Source of the DNA: Microbacteriaceae bacterium 3FA27C10 | GTDB taxonomy: Bacteria; Actinomycetota; Actinomycetes; Actinomycetales; Microbacteriaceae | NCBI GenBank assembly: GCA_005502775.1 | Contig: SCNI01000003.1 | Location: 101,769-165,768 of the forward strand | Direction: 5' to 3' | DNA length: 64,000 nucleotides | Part shown: in pieces, positions 60,790-64,000 of the stretch | Numbering within the stretch: the stretch's first letter is position 1 | Layout of the letters: each line of letters begins with the position of its first letter | Program-made: the position numbers and the translations under genes | The notes under the pieces: model-generated | What the model was told of the DNA's origin: nothing | The model's input: only the letters and a program-made list of their open reading frames with translations | Database searches by the model: none

Positions 60790-60942
60790 GGTGACACACC
60801 GGCTTCTTCGTGAAAACAGAAGAATGCCGAGAATTCTGCCGAGATTGTCGGTGAAGAAGCCGTTCGAGCCCCGGATAGTCGAATGCAAGCAGCTCTTCCC
60901 GCTGCGATCGCAACCGCAAGTCGATGACATTGGAGTCGTGAG
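60790..60942. promoter_or_regulatory. ramB-aceA divergent regulatory region
   Basis: 153 bp with an inverted repeat TTCTTC-(9 nt)-GAAGAA (60804-60824). A direct repeat TGCCGAGA follows, both copies around GAATTC (60825-60844). Two such motifs in one short divergent gap are good candidate RamB or other carbon-control sites. Assignment is inference. Confidence 0.55.
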
Positions 60943-62235
60943 ATGACCACCCGCCCCGGAGACCAGACCCAGACCGCCGCCGAACTCGAGACGTCGTGGA
61001 AGACCGACGCCCGCTGGAACGGCATCCAGCGCGACTACAGCGCCGAAGACGTCGTGGCCCTGCGCGGTCGAGTGGCCGAAGACAACACTCTCGCCGCTCG
61101 CGGTGCCGAGAACCTGTGGAACCTCATCCACGACGAGTCGAGCTGGGTCGCCGCCCTCGGCGCCCTCACCGGCAACCAGGCCGTGCAGCAGGTGCGCGCC
61201 GGCCTCAAGGCCATCTACCTCTCCGGCTGGCAGGTCGCCGCCGACGCCAACCTGAGCGGCCAGACCTACCCCGACCAGAGCCTCTACCCGGCCAACTCGG
61301 TTCCGGCCGTCGTGCGCCGCATCAACAACGCGCTGCTGCGCGCCGATCAGATCGAGTTCGCCGAGGGTCTGCCCGAGCGGGAATGGCTGGTTCCGATCGT
61401 GGCGGATGCCGAGGCCGGCTTCGGCGGCCCGCTCAACGCCTACGAGCTGATGAAGTCGATGATCCAGGCGGGAGCCGCCGGCGTGCACTGGGAAGACCAG
61501 CTCGCCAGCGAGAAGAAGTGCGGGCACATGGGAGGCAAGGTGCTCATCCCGACCAGCCAGCACATCCGCACCCTCAACGCGGCCCGTCTCGCGGCCGACG
61601 TGGCCGGCGTGCCGACCCTCATCATCGCCCGCACCGACTCGCTCGCCGCCAACCTCATCACGAGCGACGTCGACCCGCGCGACGTGCCGTTCCTCGACGG
61701 CACCCGCACCCCCGAAGGCTTCTACGGCACCACCCCCGGCATCGAGACGGTCATCTCCCGCGGCCTCGCCTACGCCCCCTACGCCGACCTGCTCTGGGTC
61801 GAGTCGAGCGAACCCGACATCGAGCTCGCCCGCCGCTTCGCCGAGGCCGTCCACGCCGAGTTCCCCGGCAAGCTGCTCGCCTACAACTGCAGCCCCAGCT
61901 TCAACTGGAAGAGCAAACTGACGGATGCGCAGATCGCCACCTTCCAGAGCGACCTGTCGGCGATGGGCTACAAGTTCCAGTTCATCACCCTCGCGGGCTT
62001 CCACGCCCTCAACCACTCCATGTACACCCTCGCCCGCGGTTACGGCGAGACGCACATGAGCGCCTACGTCGAGCTGCAGGAGGCCGAATTCGCCTCCGAG
62101 GCCGACGGATACACCGCCACGCGACACCAGCGTGAGGTGGGCACCGGCTACTTCGACCGGATCGCCACGGCTCTGAACCCCGACAGCGCCACCCTCGCGC
62201 TCGTGGGTTCGACCGAGTCCGAGCAGTTCCACTGA
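60943..62235 (+). CDS. aceA: Isocitrate lyase
   Basis: 430 residues. The active-site signature KKCGHMGGK (191-199, Cys193) is intact, as are ADAEAGFGG and VHWEDQL metal-binding segments and the [10 protein letters not shown] loop. It splits isocitrate to succinate and glyoxylate, the first step of the glyoxylate shunt, for growth on acetate or fatty acids. Followed by aceB 48 bp later in the same direction; RamB-like gene divergent. Confidence 0.97.
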   Translation: MTTRPGDQTQTAAELETSWKTDARWNGIQRDYSAEDVVALRGRVAEDNTLAARGAENLWNLIHDESSWVAALGALTGNQAVQQVRAGLKAIYLSGWQVAADANLSGQTYPDQSLYPANSVPAVVRRINNALLRADQIEFAEGLPEREWLVPIVADAEAGFGGPLNAYELMKSMIQAGAAGVHWEDQLASEKKCGHMGGKVLIPTSQHIRTLNAARLAADVAGVPTLIIARTDSLAANLITSDVDPRDVPFLDGTRTPEGFYGTTPGIETVISRGLAYAPYADLLWVESSEPDIELARRFAEAVHAEFPGKLLAYNCSPSFNWKSKLTDAQIATFQSDLSAMGYKFQFITLAGFHALNHSMYTLARGYGETHMSAYVELQEAEFASEADGYTATRHQREVGTGYFDRIATALNPDSATLALVGSTESEQFH

Positions 62236-62283
62236 GCCTCGGCTCCGGATGCTGCCAAGCACAATTTCGAAAGGACCACTGAC

Positions 62284-63939
<1,656 letters not shown>

Positions 63940-63945
63940 GTAATC

Positions 63946-64000
63946 GACCCGTCGCAAATGGCCCCTCTCCGCCACGGATGGGGGCCATTTGCGACGGGTC
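63946..64000 (+). terminator. Long perfect hairpin after aceB
   Basis: A 20-bp perfect stem (63946-63965 with 63981-64000, 15-nt loop) closes 6 bp after the aceB stop and reaches the window edge; it may extend further. It would terminate the ace operon, though the U-tract, if any, lies outside. The stem may belong to a dispersed hairpin element. Confidence 0.7.

Overview
The window is high-G+C DNA with tightly packed genes, many ATGA/GTGA start-stop overlaps, many start codons 6-7 nt behind TANNNT boxes (leaderless starts) and a strong preference for the gcatcc/ggatgc hexamer. This points to an actinobacterium, most likely of the family Microbacteriaceae. Support comes from a RamB-like regulator beside aceA/aceB, a PPOX-class F420-type oxidoreductase, a long mycobacterial-type LeuA and the Asp23/DUF2273/DUF6286/AmaP envelope-stress cluster. 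No rRNA, tRNA, CRISPR array or intact insertion sequence was found.

Layout. 1-6440: end of a GGDEF protein, a CPBP relic, a quinone-oxidoreductase-type enzyme, a CitA/DcuS-CitB/DcuR two-component system divergent from the C4-dicarboxylate carrier dctA, and a decayed citrate-lyase-beta-type gene. 6534-9552: a stress cluster of five overlapping genes plus CsbD and GlsB, closed by a strong hairpin. 9580-10748: trpS behind a 12-residue leader peptide with three consecutive Trp codons. 10773-26104: small metabolic enzymes and local regulators, mostly as divergent pairs (DUF1254/LuxR, HxlR/aldo-keto reductase, TetR/SDR, MerR/esterase).

24191-42680 is an accessory region. It starts with a DUF433/DUF5615 toxin-antitoxin pair, two related PIN-toxin/HTH-antitoxin modules and an Abi-C-like protein. 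Next come a large restriction-endonuclease-NACHT protein with a nearby Xre/zinc-ribbon/OB-fold unit, and a CBASS-type operon (unknown 528-residue protein, SLATT 2TM effector, SMODS nucleotidyltransferase with AGS-C sensor). It ends with a Phd-type antitoxin/toxin pair and an Xre/truncated-nucleotidyltransferase pair. The defence genes look visibly poorer in G+C than the flanks. An intact MHS-family transporter gene (38940-40322) sits in the middle, and decayed pieces of a second copy of that locus lie on either side (5' piece near 34900-35003, 3' piece near 41531-41691). The CBASS operon and the Phd module therefore sit between copies of one gene, which is the main structural observation.

42986-64000 returns to ordinary chromosome: an MFS exporter, a secreted chitinase with duplicated binding modules, small regulators, and an isomalto-oligosaccharide operon (ABC importer, cytoplasmic-looking GH66 enzyme, GH13 alpha-glucosidase) divergent from a ROK repressor. 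Then follow leuA with a divergent FadR-type regulator over a 9-bp palindrome, and a RamB-like regulator divergent from the glyoxylate-shunt genes aceA and aceB. The window ends in a 20-bp perfect inverted repeat.
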